From NCBI GenBank assembly GCA_029237695.1, contig CM055274.1:15737505-15801504 (forward strand): a DNA stretch of 64,000 nt, in the 5' to 3' direction. Positions 50,801-61,229 of this stretch are shown here, piece after piece. Numbering within the stretch: position 1 is the first letter of the stretch; each line of letters starts with the position of its first letter. This DNA comes from Conchocele bisecta. Taxonomy: Eukaryota; Mollusca; Bivalvia; Lucinida; Thyasiridae. A program made the position numbers and the translations under genes. The notes beneath the pieces are model-generated. The model saw nothing but the letters and a program-made list of their open reading frames with translations. It searched no databases and was not told the DNA's origin.

Positions 50801-53800
50801 AAATATTAAATGAATTTCATACCCAAGGTGTATTCCGAAAGGAATGGGTTAATGGTTACTTTATGCGGATAACCAATACATACTATTATAGTGTATGAGT
50901 GCAAGTGAATTGGTTTAAAGTCCCAACAACAGCTAAGATCATATAGAGACGGGACCACAGTTTAAAGTCTCATCCGACAGACCAGTGGGATGGAAATACA
51001 ATGTCACCTCGGGTGAGGATTGAAATCACAACCGCAAGTATTGCAGTCCGATGTCATATCCCCTAGGCCATCCCTTTATTATGGTGGAACCTCTCCGGTT
51101 TAGAGAGGTTCCACTGTAAATCTGGCAAGAGAGTACCGTAATGACCCGAAATATTCGGACACCCGCATGTATTTGGGGAAACACATAAAACATATGGGGG
51201 TCGTTTCACTAAACGTTGTATGACTAAAATGTTCGTAAGTGCAAAATTAGGATAGTCTGTAATTTTCACATTAACATTGTTTTCTTGTAAACAATCACTG
51301 GATTTACATTTATTTAGCATAGGCTGCATAAATAGCATGAAAACCCATACAATTCAACCCTCTCACCCCTAAGTAACTGAAATGGATTTGATAAGTTAAT
51401 TTTGTAGACTAGTCCATTTATGAAAAATTGGTACGAAAATTACTGTCAAAAAATGCAGATCCTCATGAGATGGCTCATTATGAGCCAGCTCATCTGGCTC
51501 TTCACTGTTTGCATAAACCGCTATAGCAGGCATTTGGGTACAAAGTCAAAAGTTGGAAAATAAATCGGAGCATAAGCAAAAGTTGCCAATGTTTAACCTT
51601 TAGAATGAGGGAAACAAAACAATGTGTCTGCTGTCGTTTCAATATTTTGTCTTTTTGCAATAAAAACCTGGTTTGGCAGTACTTTAGAATCTTTTCCATT
51701 GGAAATGATTCTGAAGCACATTTTTGTTCAGAAAATTGGAAATCAAAAACATAAACAGCAGAAGACTACATTTAATCCAATCTTGTAAGGGTTAAGTACT
51801 GGCAGAACAAACAATTGTGGTCCACATGTAGCTAGCAAGATTCTGATAAACTTACCCTCGTGCTGTTTTTCATGACGCTTTAATTTATTTGGAAAGCTGA
51901 AACCTTTTCCACACCCCTCGACGGAACATCTGAAATGTAGAGTATGAACCCCACAATTCCATACTAGCTGGCTCGGGAAGCTGATGTTTTACCATTAATA
52001 CTCACTCGTAACCAGTATTCTTGTCTGACGTTTTTGTTCAAAATGTTGCCTATCTTGCATGTTCTAAATGCCCATTATATTCCGCATTTACTCTGAAAAT
52101 GTTGTCAACTTTTGACATTATTTATGAAAAATGTTGTAAACTTACAATAAATATCACATGGCATGTCTCATATCTGGTTGTGACTGGACAAATGAGGCCT
52201 ATGGGATTTGTGACCAGTGTAGGTCCAGATCAAGTAGATCCCTCCTGTGGCCTGATAACGATCTATATTGCTTGTTAAAAGTAGTTTTGCTGATGGAATG
52301 CCGAACAGAGCAGATCCTGATCAGACTGCGGATGCACAGGCTGATCTGGATCTGCACTGGTCGCAAAACCCATAAGCCCCATTTCTCCAGTCACATCCAC
52401 ATATATATTTGATTTGATTTACTGGTGTTTAATGGCCTATCAACAGCTGAGGTCATTGAAGACCGGACTAACAGGTTCAATCCCATATATAGTATATAAC
52501 CTGCAGCATGGGGGGGGGGATACATATTCAGCCCTGAAATTACAATAACCTGACTTGGTGCCAGGTCCATATACTCATAAGTGATATAACCAGATTCAAC
52601 TGTCACATACAAGAATTCCAACGACGTACATGAGGGTCAAACCAAGTCTCTGGGCTGGATTCCGGTAAGGATGAATCCCGATACTTAAATTACCCATCGC
52701 ATATTCCCACCTGCCAATGCCAAAGACGTAAAAGGACCAAACCAGGTCCGGTAAGGATGAACCAAGATCGTTAAATTACCCATAAGGATGAATTCCGATC
52801 GCTATATTACCCACCGCCACATATAGAGATGGGTATTGGGTATAGAAGAAATGCAACTAGAACTTACACATATGCCATTGACTGGGCGTGTTCCGTTTGC
52901 CAGTGGGTGGTCAGCTGGTGGTGTTTCCTGAACTCGGCACGACACTTGTGGCACTACAATCACACGACGGTGTCTTAGCAAGATTGGCATGTCATGATAG
53001 TGTAACAATAAACAATTGGCGATAAAAAATAACAATTTTTGAAGTGACGATTTTCCCCAGCGGAATCCTGAACCTGACACCCTGGGATGTCAGGTTTAGA
53101 GAGGTTACACTGTAAATCAGACAGATGACTACTTCAAGACTTCATTGCGACCATAAACATTATCGATGGATGTGAATGGCAAGAAAACATATAAAAATTA
53201 AGCACAACTAACATTTGTCTGCGTCCGGTTTAGAGAGGTTCGACTGTACAACAATTCAATGGTTTAACCATGCAAATAATTGAAAGTGAATGGGTTTAAC
53301 ATCCCAACAACAGCTAAGGTCATATAATAAAGAGACGGGACCAGTGGGATGGAAATACTATGTTAGTATTTTTCACGCCTATCTTGAGGATTAAACTGAC
53401 AACCTCTGGTATTGAAGCCTAATACCATATCCCCCAGGTCACAGCTCATCCCAATGTATATAATTTAGAATATTTTTACTGAAAACAAGCTGTATATTCT
53501 CATGAGTCACCTTGACTTGGCACAGCTCGTAAATGATAGGAATTTGACAGCTGGACTTGGAATTCATCTGCCTTGCCTTGCCTGATAAACTTGATGTGTG
53601 GCTGTGACTGGAGAAATAGCGCTTATGGGATTTGTGACCAGTGTAGCTCTTGATCAAATGACACCCTCCTGTAGCATAATTGTGATCTATATTGCTTGTT
53701 AGAAGCATGATGGGTGTTTCATTGATGGAATGGCAACATTGCATAACCCATAAGCCACAAAACCCATAAGTCACAGCCACAATTTAATAATTTCTATTTC

Positions 53801-55511
53801 AGTGTCACATAAATCTGGACAGAATGGATGCAGAGACAATAGAGCAACATACCGTGTACGTGTCCTTCTGGTGTGTTCTCTTGATGTGTTTTTTCAGGTT
53901 GTGTTGGGAGCTGAATAACGATTCACAGCCGTCTATGTCACATCTACAATAAGTACAGCTCCAGAAATAGGGAGTATCAGAGCTCCAGTTAAGGTGCGTA
54001 ATTTGACCAACTTGGGGTGGAATTTTGTTATTTCTTCATCAAAAATGGCAAGTTGGGGAGTGCTTTAGAATCGTCTCATTGAGACGATTCTAAAGCAGTC
54101 CCAACTTGCCATTTTTGATGGAGAAATAAGAAATTTACCTCCAAATTACGCACTTTAACTGGAGCTCGTGAGTATAATACTGCTTAGACTAGATTTCTAA
54201 TTCAATGCATATTTTACTTTTACAAATGTATTATTGATTTTGTTCTTTATTAAATAGGGAACAAATGATAAAAAAATATAAAACACATTTAAAAATTCAC
54301 TTAATTGAGGTGTTAGCTTTTTGCAGCTCAACCTTTTAAAGTAAATTTCAACTTTATTCCATTATTTTTGCTACACAATTTGAAAATCAATGCATATTTT
54401 CACCATGGTGTGGAGTATTGTGTTCTCCCTCTTTTGATAATCAGTGCGTATTCTTCTAAATAAGTGCGTAAAATACGCCAATACGCACCTTAGCTGGAGC
54501 TATGTGTCATAATCATAGGCACTGATTAGGGGGTAGACTGGCCACAGATGCCAAAGGGCCAGCTAAATTACAGCAGGCGCTGGGGTCGTGTATATATCAC
54601 CAGCTAATAATGTGCCCGGTATAGTGCGGTTCTGCAGACATACAGTGTGTATTAATGTAGTGTATTAGTGTAGTTTGTGCATTTATTTGTGCTGAATATG
54701 CATTAATTTTCAACAGTGGGAATATAAAATACACACAGAAATTTGGAAACACGCACAGATTTTCAACTTGAGAAGTAGAAGTGCTCTAATAAAGTTGAAA
54801 ATCCACTTATTAACCCATTGCATTTGGAATACACCTTTATCATGTTTACGGGTATGAATTGTTTTTAATATATTATTTTTGTTATTTGTCAATAAAAGTA
54901 TATGTTGTGACCACTCATTTGAACTGTCTCGTGGTCGTGACATACACTTCTAAGCACATTTAAAGAATATATTTAGGATTTTCTCCAACCAAAATGGCGT
55001 ATCCTCAGCTTGAAATGGGTTGATAAATGAATTTTCTACTTTGTTTTTTTTTTTCCCTCATTTATTCCCTATTTTATATGACAATTTCAGTTGCATTTGC
55101 TGGTTTGGACACCTCTTGTGTATGGGATGATACATTACTGAGCAAGCACATGATTTATTGTTCAATTACCGGTTGTTTTTCCGCTTAGTGGTTTTCACAG
55201 GCTGATTTGCTTATACATGTAATTTCAAGACAATATAACTGTTATCAATTTAATGGGGTGACAACAAGAACGGTTTATGGTCGTCATCTGGGTCAACTGA
55301 CGAAAATTGAGCCATGATGAAAATTAATGAAATCACAGAATACTCTTTAGACACGAAACTTATCTCGAACCCAGCAACTGTACCTGTATTTGGTAGGAGT
55401 TTCCACAGCGACATCTCCGCCAGTAGAATGTGCCATCTCCTCATGACGTTTCAGGTGGGCCGCCCGCGTGTAACTCTTACAGCAGTCGCTCACAGCACAC
55501 GTGAATGGTCT
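47401..55511 (-). CDS. GTF3A: Transcription factor IIIA (5' end missing)
   Basis: TFIIIA binds the internal control region of 5S rRNA genes, starting RNA polymerase III transcription, and binds 5S rRNA itself. Seven minus-strand exons (55384-55511, 53853-53943, 52868-52953, 51856-51929, 50198-50284, 48483-48709, 47401-47850) join in phase with GT-AG introns, giving about 380 residues. They encode C2H2 fingers 2 to 9, in the order and spacing of TFIIIA: finger 3 with N-L-K-K-H, finger 5 with [11 protein letters not shown], finger 6 with the DKWTMLRKH version of the family's TWT motif, fingers 7-9 in one exon. Finger 4 is C-x2-C. After finger 9 comes [13 protein letters not shown], a likely nuclear signal, and an acidic Ser-rich tail. 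Human TFIIIA has 365 residues. The exon with finger 1 and the start codon was not found up to 64000, so it probably lies outside. Confidence 0.92.
48330..48460. mobile_element. Palindrome in GTF3A intron
   Basis: Arms CTACCATTTTGAAATACCGG and its complement, inner arms GACATCTGTAAATCCGA and TCGGATTTACAGATGTC, loop CTCGTGCTCCGCACTCG. Contains an 11 bp G run at about 48416-48427. Confidence 0.7.
48483..48709 (-). CDS. GTF3A: GTF3A exon: fingers 7, 8 and most of 9
   Basis: Acceptor ATTTTCCAG, donor [26 protein letters not shown] (finger 7, C-x2-C), [20 protein letters not shown] (finger 8), [17 protein letters not shown] (finger 9). The [11 protein letters not shown] link matches the finger 8-9 linker of the family. 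Confidence 0.92.
48720..49080. mobile_element. Composite hairpin element B, copy 3
   Basis: Complete hairpin (GGAATGAATGGCCTTTTTGT, axis at GGACGAAGGCCGGAAGGCCT) followed by the tail bounded by TAATTCCAGCATT and GTGCTGGAATTATA. It lies 10 bp upstream of a GTF3A exon acceptor, on the intron side. Confidence 0.8.
49083..49280 (-). repeat. tRNA-derived SINE, minus orientation
   Basis: Read on the minus strand: GTTGTGACCTAGGGGTTGGA (A-box region), GGTTATGGGTTCAAACCTCA (B box GGTTCAAACC), body CCACTTGTCTTTCGGATGAG, end AACCCATTTACTTTATG. Copies lie at 50900 and 53283. Confidence 0.65.
49480..49665. mobile_element. Diverged inverted-repeat element
   Basis: GATATATGACGATACTAGGA pairs imperfectly with TCCTAGTAACGTCATATATC, and GGGTTGTTTCTATTTTCAC with GTGAAAATTTAAACAACCC. 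About 175 bp. Confidence 0.6.
49770..50073. mobile_element. Hairpin MITE family A, copy 4
   Basis: CCTGTAGCCGATTTCACCAA at the left; the right end has lost the last bases (GGTGAAATAGGCAGCTGG). Central hairpin CACAGCCAAAATGGCTGTG intact. Confidence 0.8.
50198..50284 (-). CDS. GTF3A: GTF3A exon: finger 6
   Basis: Acceptor TATCACAG, donor [26 protein letters not shown] then [10 protein letters not shown]-x4-C, H-x4-H, with the K-W-T signature of TFIIIA finger 6, which contacts 5S RNA in vertebrates. Confidence 0.9.
50290..50550. mobile_element. Hairpin MITE family AA, copy 3
   Basis: TATGAGACATGCCATGTGAT and its partner near 50530, arms GATGTCGAAAGATGACA and GTCATCTTTCGATGTCAT. It begins within 10 bp of the finger 6 exon acceptor. 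Confidence 0.7.
50640..50800. mobile_element. Hairpin MITE family Y, copy 1
   Basis: CACAAGTATGTGTCGCGACC, then ACCATTTGAACCGTCTCATC and its complement; right arm GTGGTCACAACATATACTTT. Related copies lie at 54850-54960, 59745-59845 and 60960-61070. Confidence 0.65.
50900..51078 (-). repeat. tRNA-derived SINE, minus orientation
   Basis: Same SINE as 49083: end AAGTGAATTGGTTTAAAGTC, body TCCGACAGACCAGTGGGATG, tRNA-like head with CCCCTAGGCCATC. Confidence 0.6.
51084..51345. repeat. TA-MITE fragment and partial MITE family C
   Basis: GGTGGAACCTCTCCGGTTTA, GAGAGGTTCCACTGTAAAT (51082-51120) is a relative of 21871. 51195-51330 is the left half of family C, stopping at GCATAGGCTGCATAAATAGC. Confidence 0.6.
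51593..51795. mobile_element. TTAA-flanked MITE family Z, copy 6
   Basis: TTAA then CCTTTAGAATGAGGGAAAC; right end CTTGTAAGGG then TTAA. The hairpin turns at TTTTCCATTGGAAATG. In a GTF3A intron, 61 bp from the finger 5 exon. Confidence 0.7.
51856..51929 (-). CDS. GTF3A: GTF3A exon: finger 5
   Basis: Acceptor ACATTTCAG, donor [26 protein letters not shown] then EKQHEG. The finger 5 to 6 linker is the short H-E-G-Y of the family. Confidence 0.92.
52020..52405. repeat. MITE AA fragment and GATCAGG-type repeat
   Basis: 52020-52175 is one diverged copy of family AA (TTGTCAACTTTTGACATT, ATCACATGGCATGTCTCATA). 52180-52400 is a full GATCAGG-type copy (GGTTGTGACTGGACAAATGA to CCCATTTCTCCAGTCACATC). 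Confidence 0.55.
52407..52640 (-). repeat. SINE, minus orientation
   Basis: TTTACTGGTGTTTAATGGCC, GTCATTGAAGACCGG, CAGGTTCAATCCCATA (B-box-like), then CAGCCCTGAAATTACAATAA. Same family as 38195. Confidence 0.6.
52868..52953 (-). CDS. GTF3A: GTF3A exon: finger 4
   Basis: Acceptor GATTGTAG, donor [26 protein letters not shown] then [10 protein letters not shown]-x2-C instead of the C-x4-C typical of this position; K-x-H-x-Q-L matches vertebrate finger 4. Confidence 0.9.
53283..53452 (-). repeat. tRNA-derived SINE, minus orientation
   Basis: AAGTGAATGGGTTTAACATC, CCCAACAACAGCTAAGGTCA, GGGATGGAAATACTATG, then a tRNA-like head (CCCCCAGGTCACAGC). Preceded by TA-MITE fragments (53075-53250). Confidence 0.6.
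53595..53785. repeat. Dispersed GATCAGG-type repeat
   Basis: TGTGGCTGTGACTGGAGAAA, CCAGTGTAGCTCTTGATCAA, GTGATCTATATTGCTTGTTA. In a GTF3A intron. Confidence 0.55.
53853..53943 (-). CDS. GTF3A: GTF3A exon: finger 3
   Basis: Acceptor CTTATTGTAG, donor [26 protein letters not shown] then [10 protein letters not shown]. The N-L-K-K-H helix matches vertebrate finger 3. Confidence 0.92.
53955..54503. mobile_element. Nested hairpin elements with GCTCCAG ends
   Basis: An inner near-perfect palindrome 53981-54166 (AGCTCCAGTTAAGGTGCGTA to its complement, axis GATTCTAAAG near CATTGAGACG) lies at the left end of a larger segment that closes with TACGCACCTTAGCTGGAGCT at 54483-54502, so the end sequence occurs three times. 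Confidence 0.65.
54504..55383. other. GTF3A intron sequence
   Basis: A diverged MITE family Y copy at 54820-54960 (TTTGGAATACACCTTTATCA, GACCACTCATTTGAACTGTC). The rest is unique AT-rich sequence with no exon seen. Confidence 0.45.
55384..55511 (-). CDS. GTF3A: GTF3A exon: finger 2
   Basis: Acceptor CCATTGCAG, donor [26 protein letters not shown] then KRHEEMAHS, followed by a ~14-residue insertion [12 protein letters not shown] before finger 3. Opening with R-P-F implies a preceding H-T-G-E from finger 1 in an upstream exon. Confidence 0.9.
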
Positions 55512-55574
55512 CTGCAATGGTAAAAAGGGTTATTGCATAAAATGGGCCTTTGCAGAGTAGTAATAGAGCTTGTC

Positions 55575-55757
55575 AGGGATTCCGCTGGCGATCGCCACTT
55601 TCGCAATTGGCGATAAAAATAAAAAATTGGCGATAAAAAATTACAATTTTCGAAAAAAAAAAGGCTTTTTTTTCTCGAAAATTGTAATTTTTTATCGCCA
55701 ATTGTTTTTGTTTTTTTTTGAAGTGCCGATTTTTTTATTTTCCCCAGCGGAATCCTT
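55575..55757. mobile_element. Hairpin MITE family J, copy 2
   Basis: GGGATTCCGCTGGCGATCGC and TTCCCCAGCGGAATCC; arms ATTGGCGATAAAAAATTACA and TGTAATTTTTTATCGCCAAT. More complete than the copy at 38705. Confidence 0.75.
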
Positions 55758-56044
55758 GCTTGTTAAAAAAATCACAATACACTAGTGTAACAAGGGCATC
55801 GTTACTACGAGGCTAATCCCCTTTCTGGCAGCCTAGATAATAAAAAAAAAAAATGCCTTACAAACAAGGTGAACATAAGTCCTCAGTGACCTTGACATTG
55901 GGTGGTTGGACGTGGGTTGTATGCATAACAAAGCACCATCCCTAGACACACATTGTGACCAAATACTATCAAAGTCGGTGAAGCGAGTTATTGAAAAATG
56001 AAAGGTGTTACTAATGTACTTATGTACGTACATAGGCTAACACT

Positions 56045-56295
56045 ATTTATCCCTTCAACACAGTGCGTATGTGCCGTGAAACACGGTGCCGTGAAACATT
56101 TTTGATATCCAGTCAATACTATTTTTTGCATTTTACAGCCATTTGTAGGTGTTGACGGGATAAATAGAAATAGAAAAAAATATCTGGCGCGGCACGGAAA
56201 CGGGATGTGCTCGGCAGAGCCTCGCCCATCACGTTTCCTGAGCCTTGCCAGATATTTTTTCCCATTCACGGCACTAACCTACTATTCTCTATCTA
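56045..56295. mobile_element. Hairpin MITE family G, copy 2
   Basis: TTTATCCCTTCAACAC to GTGTTGACGGGATAAAT, then GGCGCGGCACGGAAACGGGA and its complement to CCCATTCACGGCACTAACC. Reverse orientation to the copy at 24174. Confidence 0.75.
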
Positions 56296-56409
56296 TTTTC
56301 CTTATTTCTCAACCAAAGTATATGTTGTGACTCAACTCTCAAGTAACAAGGAAGCCAACAAGAGCTGTAGGAGAACAGCATAGCTCGACTACGAGGGTTG
56401 TCGATGTAC

Positions 56410-57530
56410 ACATAGCTTGACAAACAAGGTGGCCGCGGCCTGCATACAAACCTTAACAAAGGTTGACTAAAAACCTTAACCAAGGGAAATTAAATAAGTA
56501 ATTCAAGGTTAAATGTAGGTCAATGTCAGATATAGGTCAGGGGTTATTGATGTACATCACTAGGAGATGAAGTTTTCCAAGTATGGTTGCTGTAGGCCCA
56601 GGAGTATTCCATATACAAGCTTGACTAAAAACCTTAACCAAGGGGAAATAACTAAGTAATCCAAGGATAAAAGTAGGTCAAGGTAAAATATAGGTCAAGG
56701 ATTATTGATGTACATCACTAGGAGATGAAGTTGTCCAAGTATGGTTGCTGTAGGCCCAGGAGTAGTTCATATACAAGCTTGACTATAAACATTAACCAAG
56801 TTGGAGTACAAAGCGTAACCAAGTGGAAATAAGTAAGTAATTCATGGTTAAATGTAGTTGAAGGTAAACTATAGGTCAGGGGTTATTGATGTACATCCCC
56901 TATGAGAAAAATTTATCCAAGTATGGTGTCTGTATGCACAATAGTATTCCATCTACAAGCTTGACTAAAAACCTTAACCAAGGTTGACTAAAAACCTTAA
57001 CCAAGGGGAATTAACTAAGTAATTCAAGGTTAAATGTAGGTCAAGGTCAAATATAGGTCAGGGGTTGTTGATGTACATGACTAGGAGATGAAGTTGTCCA
57101 AGTATGGTTGGTGTAGGGCCAGGCGTATTCCATCTACAAGCTTGACTAAATAACTTAACCAAGGGGAATTAACTAAGTAATTCAAGAGGAAATGTAGGTG
57201 AAGGTCAAATATAGATCAGGGGTTGTTGATGTACATCCCTATGAGAAAAGGTTGTCCAAATATGGTGTCTGTATGCACAATAGTATTCCATGTACAAGCT
57301 TGACTAAAAACCTTAACCAAGGTTGACTAAAAACCTTAACCAAGAGGAATTAACCAAGTAATTCAAGAGGAAATGTAGGTCAAGGTCAAATATAGATCAG
57401 GGGTTATTGATGTGCATCACTAGGAGATGAAGTTGTCCAAGTATGGTGGGTGTAGGGCCAGTAGTATTGCATATACAAGCTTGACTAAAAACCTTAACCA
57501 AGGTGTGAAGGTGACGCCGACGCCGGGGTG
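56410..57530 (+). repeat. ~175-190 bp tandem array, about six units
   Basis: Units share CAAGCTTGACTAAAAACCTT, AACCAAGGGGAATTAACTAA, GTCAAGGTCAAATATAGGTC, GTTATTGATGTACATCACTA, GGAGATGAAGTTGTCCAAGT. Some units have a doubled ACTAAAAACCTTAACCAAGG. Ends in a short ACTATTCTTTGAATAGTCGA duplication at 57543-57595. Confidence 0.8.
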
Positions 57531-57867
57531 ACAACATAAGCTCTAACTATTCTTTGAATAGTCGAGCTAATAACTATTCTTTGAATAGTCGAGCTAAAAA
57601 TGTACCTGAGGTCCAAACCAGGAATATCGGGATTCTGGTAAGGATGAACCCATTGTTGACCCTTCACATTCTCACCAATCAACCACGCGCATACAGATAA
57701 GAATGCACCTGCATGGACGGAGCACTAAACATTCAGCACTAAAAAACACTGTCTGATCTGGTGCCAGGCACCTTAGTTTAAACAATATTTTATTTCAAAT
57801 AGTATACACAAGGTGTATGATCATGTACTGAAACTTCCAGAATCCATCTGATTCAAAGTACGTGTCC

Positions 57868-58118
57868 TTATTACATAACGGATTTTGATGAAATATGGCG
57901 CATCAAACGCATCTTGTTAAGCTGAATTTGGTGGTCTCGGTTCTTTGGCCCAAACTTCTGTCGTTTTTTGCGAAGAATCGATTTCCGTGTCGGTAGATAC
58001 GGAAATTGATTCTTCGCAAAAACGACATAAGTCTGTGCCGAACTCCCTGGACGACCAAATGCAGCTCATCAAGACACGTTTGCTGCGCCATATTTCATCA
58101 AAATCCGTTTCATGTTAA
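57868..58118. mobile_element. ~240 bp palindrome
   Basis: Arms TAACGGATTTTGATGAAATA, TGGCGCA and GCGCCATATTTCATCAAAAT, CCGTTTCA; inner arms TGCGAAGAATCGATTTCCGT and its complement, axis CGTGTCGGTAGATACGG. Outer arms are more diverged than the centre. The 57.9 kb ORF is a product of the palindrome. Confidence 0.7.
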
Positions 58119-58484
58119 GCAAAATATCAAATAATACTTACTTTGGAGTGGGCAAAATTTCAATACTTTAGTCACTGTTGTTGTTGTTATACCTACGTGA
58201 TCATGCACCTTGATACATGTATGTATCAAAATACATATAAAGTAACGGTGAATAAGGATTAGAAAACAAACTCACAGAGCTTATGTGCCAGGCACCTTCA
58301 CTACACCATATCACTTGGCTCCGGGTGTGAATCCCAGAAATATTTACTGTACGGCAAGGATAAACAAATGCATTGACCGGGATACAACAAACACATGCTG
58401 GCCATGTAGAAAACAATCAAATTTCTTTAACATTTTCTTCATTCTATCGCCATTTATACATGTACTTTCAAGTGAATGATCGAT

Positions 58485-58590
58485 TGATGTATTGTGTTGA
58501 ATAGCCTATCAACAGCTATGGTCATTGAAGGCCGGGCCAACGGGTTCGGCCCCATATTAAACCTGTTGCATTGGGGGGAAAATACCAAAA
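58485..58590 (-). repeat. SINE fragment, minus orientation
   Basis: TTGAATAGCCTATCAACAGC, GGCCGGGCCAACGGGTTCGG, CCTGTTGCATTGGGGGGAAA. Related to 38195. Confidence 0.55.
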
Positions 58591-58599
58591 TAAGAACGG

Positions 58600-59160
58600 A
58601 ATATTTACAAGGGAATGAACTTCATCAGTTATGTGGTGCGTGATTTTTTCACGAACAAGCCATCTAACGATACATTCGGATTATGCAGAAAACAATCGTT
58701 TTACTTACCACTGGGCTACTAGAAATTGTCAATGGACAAGTAAAATGTATTTTCACCTGCCTACCGCTATAGTGGTGTTTGCAAACGGTGTAGATCCAGA
58801 TGGGCCCATCAGGATCTGCACTTATTGCAAATAATTTTAGGTTTCTTTACAAACAAAACACCAGCTTTTCATAATGGACTTGTCTGAAAACCATATTGTG
58901 ACGATTCGATTGGAAAATTAACATATCAAAATCCATTCCAGCTATTCAGGGGTGAAAGGATTGGTTCATTGTTAAGGATTTATAGTGGAATATCAATATC
59001 AGCAAAGCGCAATTGATGAAAAAGGTGCGAGGCAATGTGAAAAGCAGTAACAACAGCCGAGTTGAACCAGCGCTCCAGATAAGCTGCGTATTTGAGTAAA
59101 TACCCAATTAAAATTGCCAAAACCCCAATTGAAATCAGAAGTAGTGAGTATCAAAAAGCA
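58600..59160. other. No gene seen
   Basis: AT-rich; one GATCAGG-type fragment at 58785-58830. No exon, RNA gene or clear element recognised. A search for the missing TFIIIA finger 1 (C2H2 ending H-T-G-E before a donor) on the minus strand from 55512 to 64000 found no candidate. Confidence 0.4.
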
Positions 59161-59194
59161 ATGAAAAATTTGTGGTATCCTTATCATGCTACAG

Positions 59195-59345
59195 AAAACA
59201 ATAAACAGAGCACAAATATAGCATATTTTCTTATTTTTCCATGAAAACACATCTTGGTATTTCATTAGAATTGTAGAGACAATTCTAATGAAATACCAAG
59301 ATGTATTTTCATTTAGAAGCAAACTATTCAATAAGTGCGGTCTGC
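59195..59345. mobile_element. Palindromic element
   Basis: ATGAAAACACATCTTGGTAT, TTCATTAGAATTGT pairs with ACAATTCTAATGAAATACCA, AGATGTATTTTCAT. About 110 bp of clear palindrome. A diverged relative may lie near 26750-26830. Confidence 0.65.
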
Positions 59346-59744
59346 TGATGTGTAAACAGTAGTGTGATTCTATTTTACACAATTAAAATTTTGAAATACC
59401 TAATTGCTAAAGCAAGGTAAACATAGCCGGCAGAGTGCAAGCTATCCTCTGATCAAGGACGAACACTCAACTTGACAAGGTGAAATCTGCTATACAAGTT
59501 GGGGAAATAAATAATTTGTAAAGTTGATCAAATGAAGGTCATATGAAAAACAGTGATTCCTGATGAGAACCTGATCAGTATCATGAGGTGCTGAAGTTAT
59601 ACACATTTGATGGCTGTATGTGGTGTATTTAGCGTCAAATACGACTGTGACCGAAAAAAATGCGCTAAAGGCCCTCACGACCCGTGTAGACACAGATCAG
59701 CATGTGCATTGCTGCCCAAATGACAACATTCATGATTAACCCTT

Positions 59745-60440
59745 TTCATGCTGAGGATATGTCATGTTTGCAGAAAATCCTAAATATGTTCCTTCTATGC
59801 GCTCATAAGTTTGTGTCACGACCACCGTTTGAACCGTTATTCATTATATTGTCATGTTTACTGAGGAAACAAAAATCAACAATCTAATTTCTAATATAAA
59901 CTTTATTTATTTTATCATTACATACACATGCTAACAAATACGGTATATGAATATTTTTGCCACTCAGCTTTTTACAAGAAATTCACGCATAACACGCGTA
60001 TGGCTGTGACTGTCAAAATGAGGCATATTGCATTCACGATCAGTGTAGACACAAATCAGCTGGTGCATATTCAGTCCATGAAACACCAGCAATACGTCAA
60101 ATGAACAGCATACATCCTTATCATGCTACAGAAATGTGCTAGCGAACCAGAAGCAAGACTGGCCACACATGATAAAAGCTACACATATACACATGTATGA
60201 GACACGACATGTGATTTTGTGCCTAAGAACATGTGCGATTTTTTATGAAACATATTAACCTAAACTATGATATTTTCTGTAAATCACATCGAAAGATGAT
60301 GAAATTTTCATGGCAAATGCGGAATTGAATTCTGCATAAAAATATATCGTCAACTTTCGATGTTATTTTCGGAAACTATCGTAAATATGTAAACATGTTC
60401 TTAAGTACAAAATCATGCGGCGTGCCTCATATGATCAGTC
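59745..60440. repeat. MITE Y, GATCAGG-type and MITE AA fragments in series
   Basis: 59745-59845: family Y half (GCTCATAAGTTTGTGTCACG). 60000-60140: GATCAGG-type (TGGCTGTGACTGTCAAAATG). 60195-60440: family AA (ATGAGACACGACATGTGATT, CACATCGAAAGATGATGAAA, CTTTCGATGTTATTTTCGG). Confidence 0.6.
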
Positions 60441-60649
60441 TGCTTCTAGCCTGGGGTTATGCTACAGGTATGCGTAGGTTCCAACATTGTGTCTTTTTCT
60501 CAGCACAGAGCCAGCTAGAATTGTCTGTATATATTACAGCCATCGTCCTAGATCAGTCCTTATTCACTGCTTGTTCTGAAACATAAACATTACTCAAATG
60601 AGATACAAATATAATACAAAGGATGTGAGAATAGCATAGTATTACTGTT

Positions 60650-60965
60650 TATCCCGTCAACACAGTGCATGCATATGTGCCGTGAAACACGGTGCCGTGA
60701 AACATTTTTGATATCCTGTCAATACGACCTAATCACTGCGTATGAATATGTGCGGTGGCTGCGGCTATATTTTTGCATTTTACAGCCATTTGTAGGTGTT
60801 GACGGGATAAATAGAATAGAAGGTTAGTGCCGTGAATGGGAAAAATATCTGGCGCGGCACGGAAACGGGATGTGCTCGGCAGAGCCTCGCCCATCCCGCT
60901 TCCTGAGCCTTGCCAGATATTTTTTCCCATTCACGGCACTAACCTACTATTCTCTATCTATTTTC
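60650..60965. mobile_element. Hairpin MITE family G, copy 3
   Basis: TTTATCCCGTCAACACAGTG to GTGTTGACGGGATAAATAG, then GGTTAGTGCCGTGAATGGG to CCCATTCACGGCACTAACC. An extra ~45 bp (GACCTAATCACTGCGTATGA) is inserted in the first domain. A trailing duplicate of the end lies at 61085-61130. Confidence 0.75.
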
Positions 60966-61070
60966 CTTATTTCTGAACCAAAGAATATGTTGTGACCACT
61001 CATTTGAACCGTCTCGGCGAGACGGTTCAAATGAGCGGTCACAACATATACTTCTGATGAGAAATAAGAA
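60966..61070. mobile_element. Hairpin MITE family Y, copy
   Basis: ATATGTTGTGACCACTCATT, TGAACCGTCTCG and its complement, loop GCGAG. Inserted so that it separates family G copy 3 from a duplicate of that element's end. Confidence 0.7.
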
Positions 61071-61229
61071 ATTATTGATCCTTGCCAGATATTTTTACCC
61101 ATTCACGGCACTAACCTACTATTCTCTATGTATATTCATGCATAAGAGCAAATCATGTGGCTAACTATATTGTTATGCCTATATATTCAGAAACTCCCCA
61201 CATTATCATGTACAGAATTATAAAATATT

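Noticed and set aside
55250..55444. Start exon of GTF3A from the 64-codon ORF
   Set aside because: It is in a different frame from the finger 2 exon and spans its donor; the splice-consistent frame is the finger frame.
47401..55511. Generic C2H2 zinc-finger repressor
   Set aside because: Finger order, short linkers, the K-W-T finger 6 and the basic tail after finger 9 specifically match TFIIIA.
57903..58091. 62-codon minus ORF as TFIIIA finger 1
   Set aside because: It has no C2H2 pattern and lies wholly in a long palindrome.
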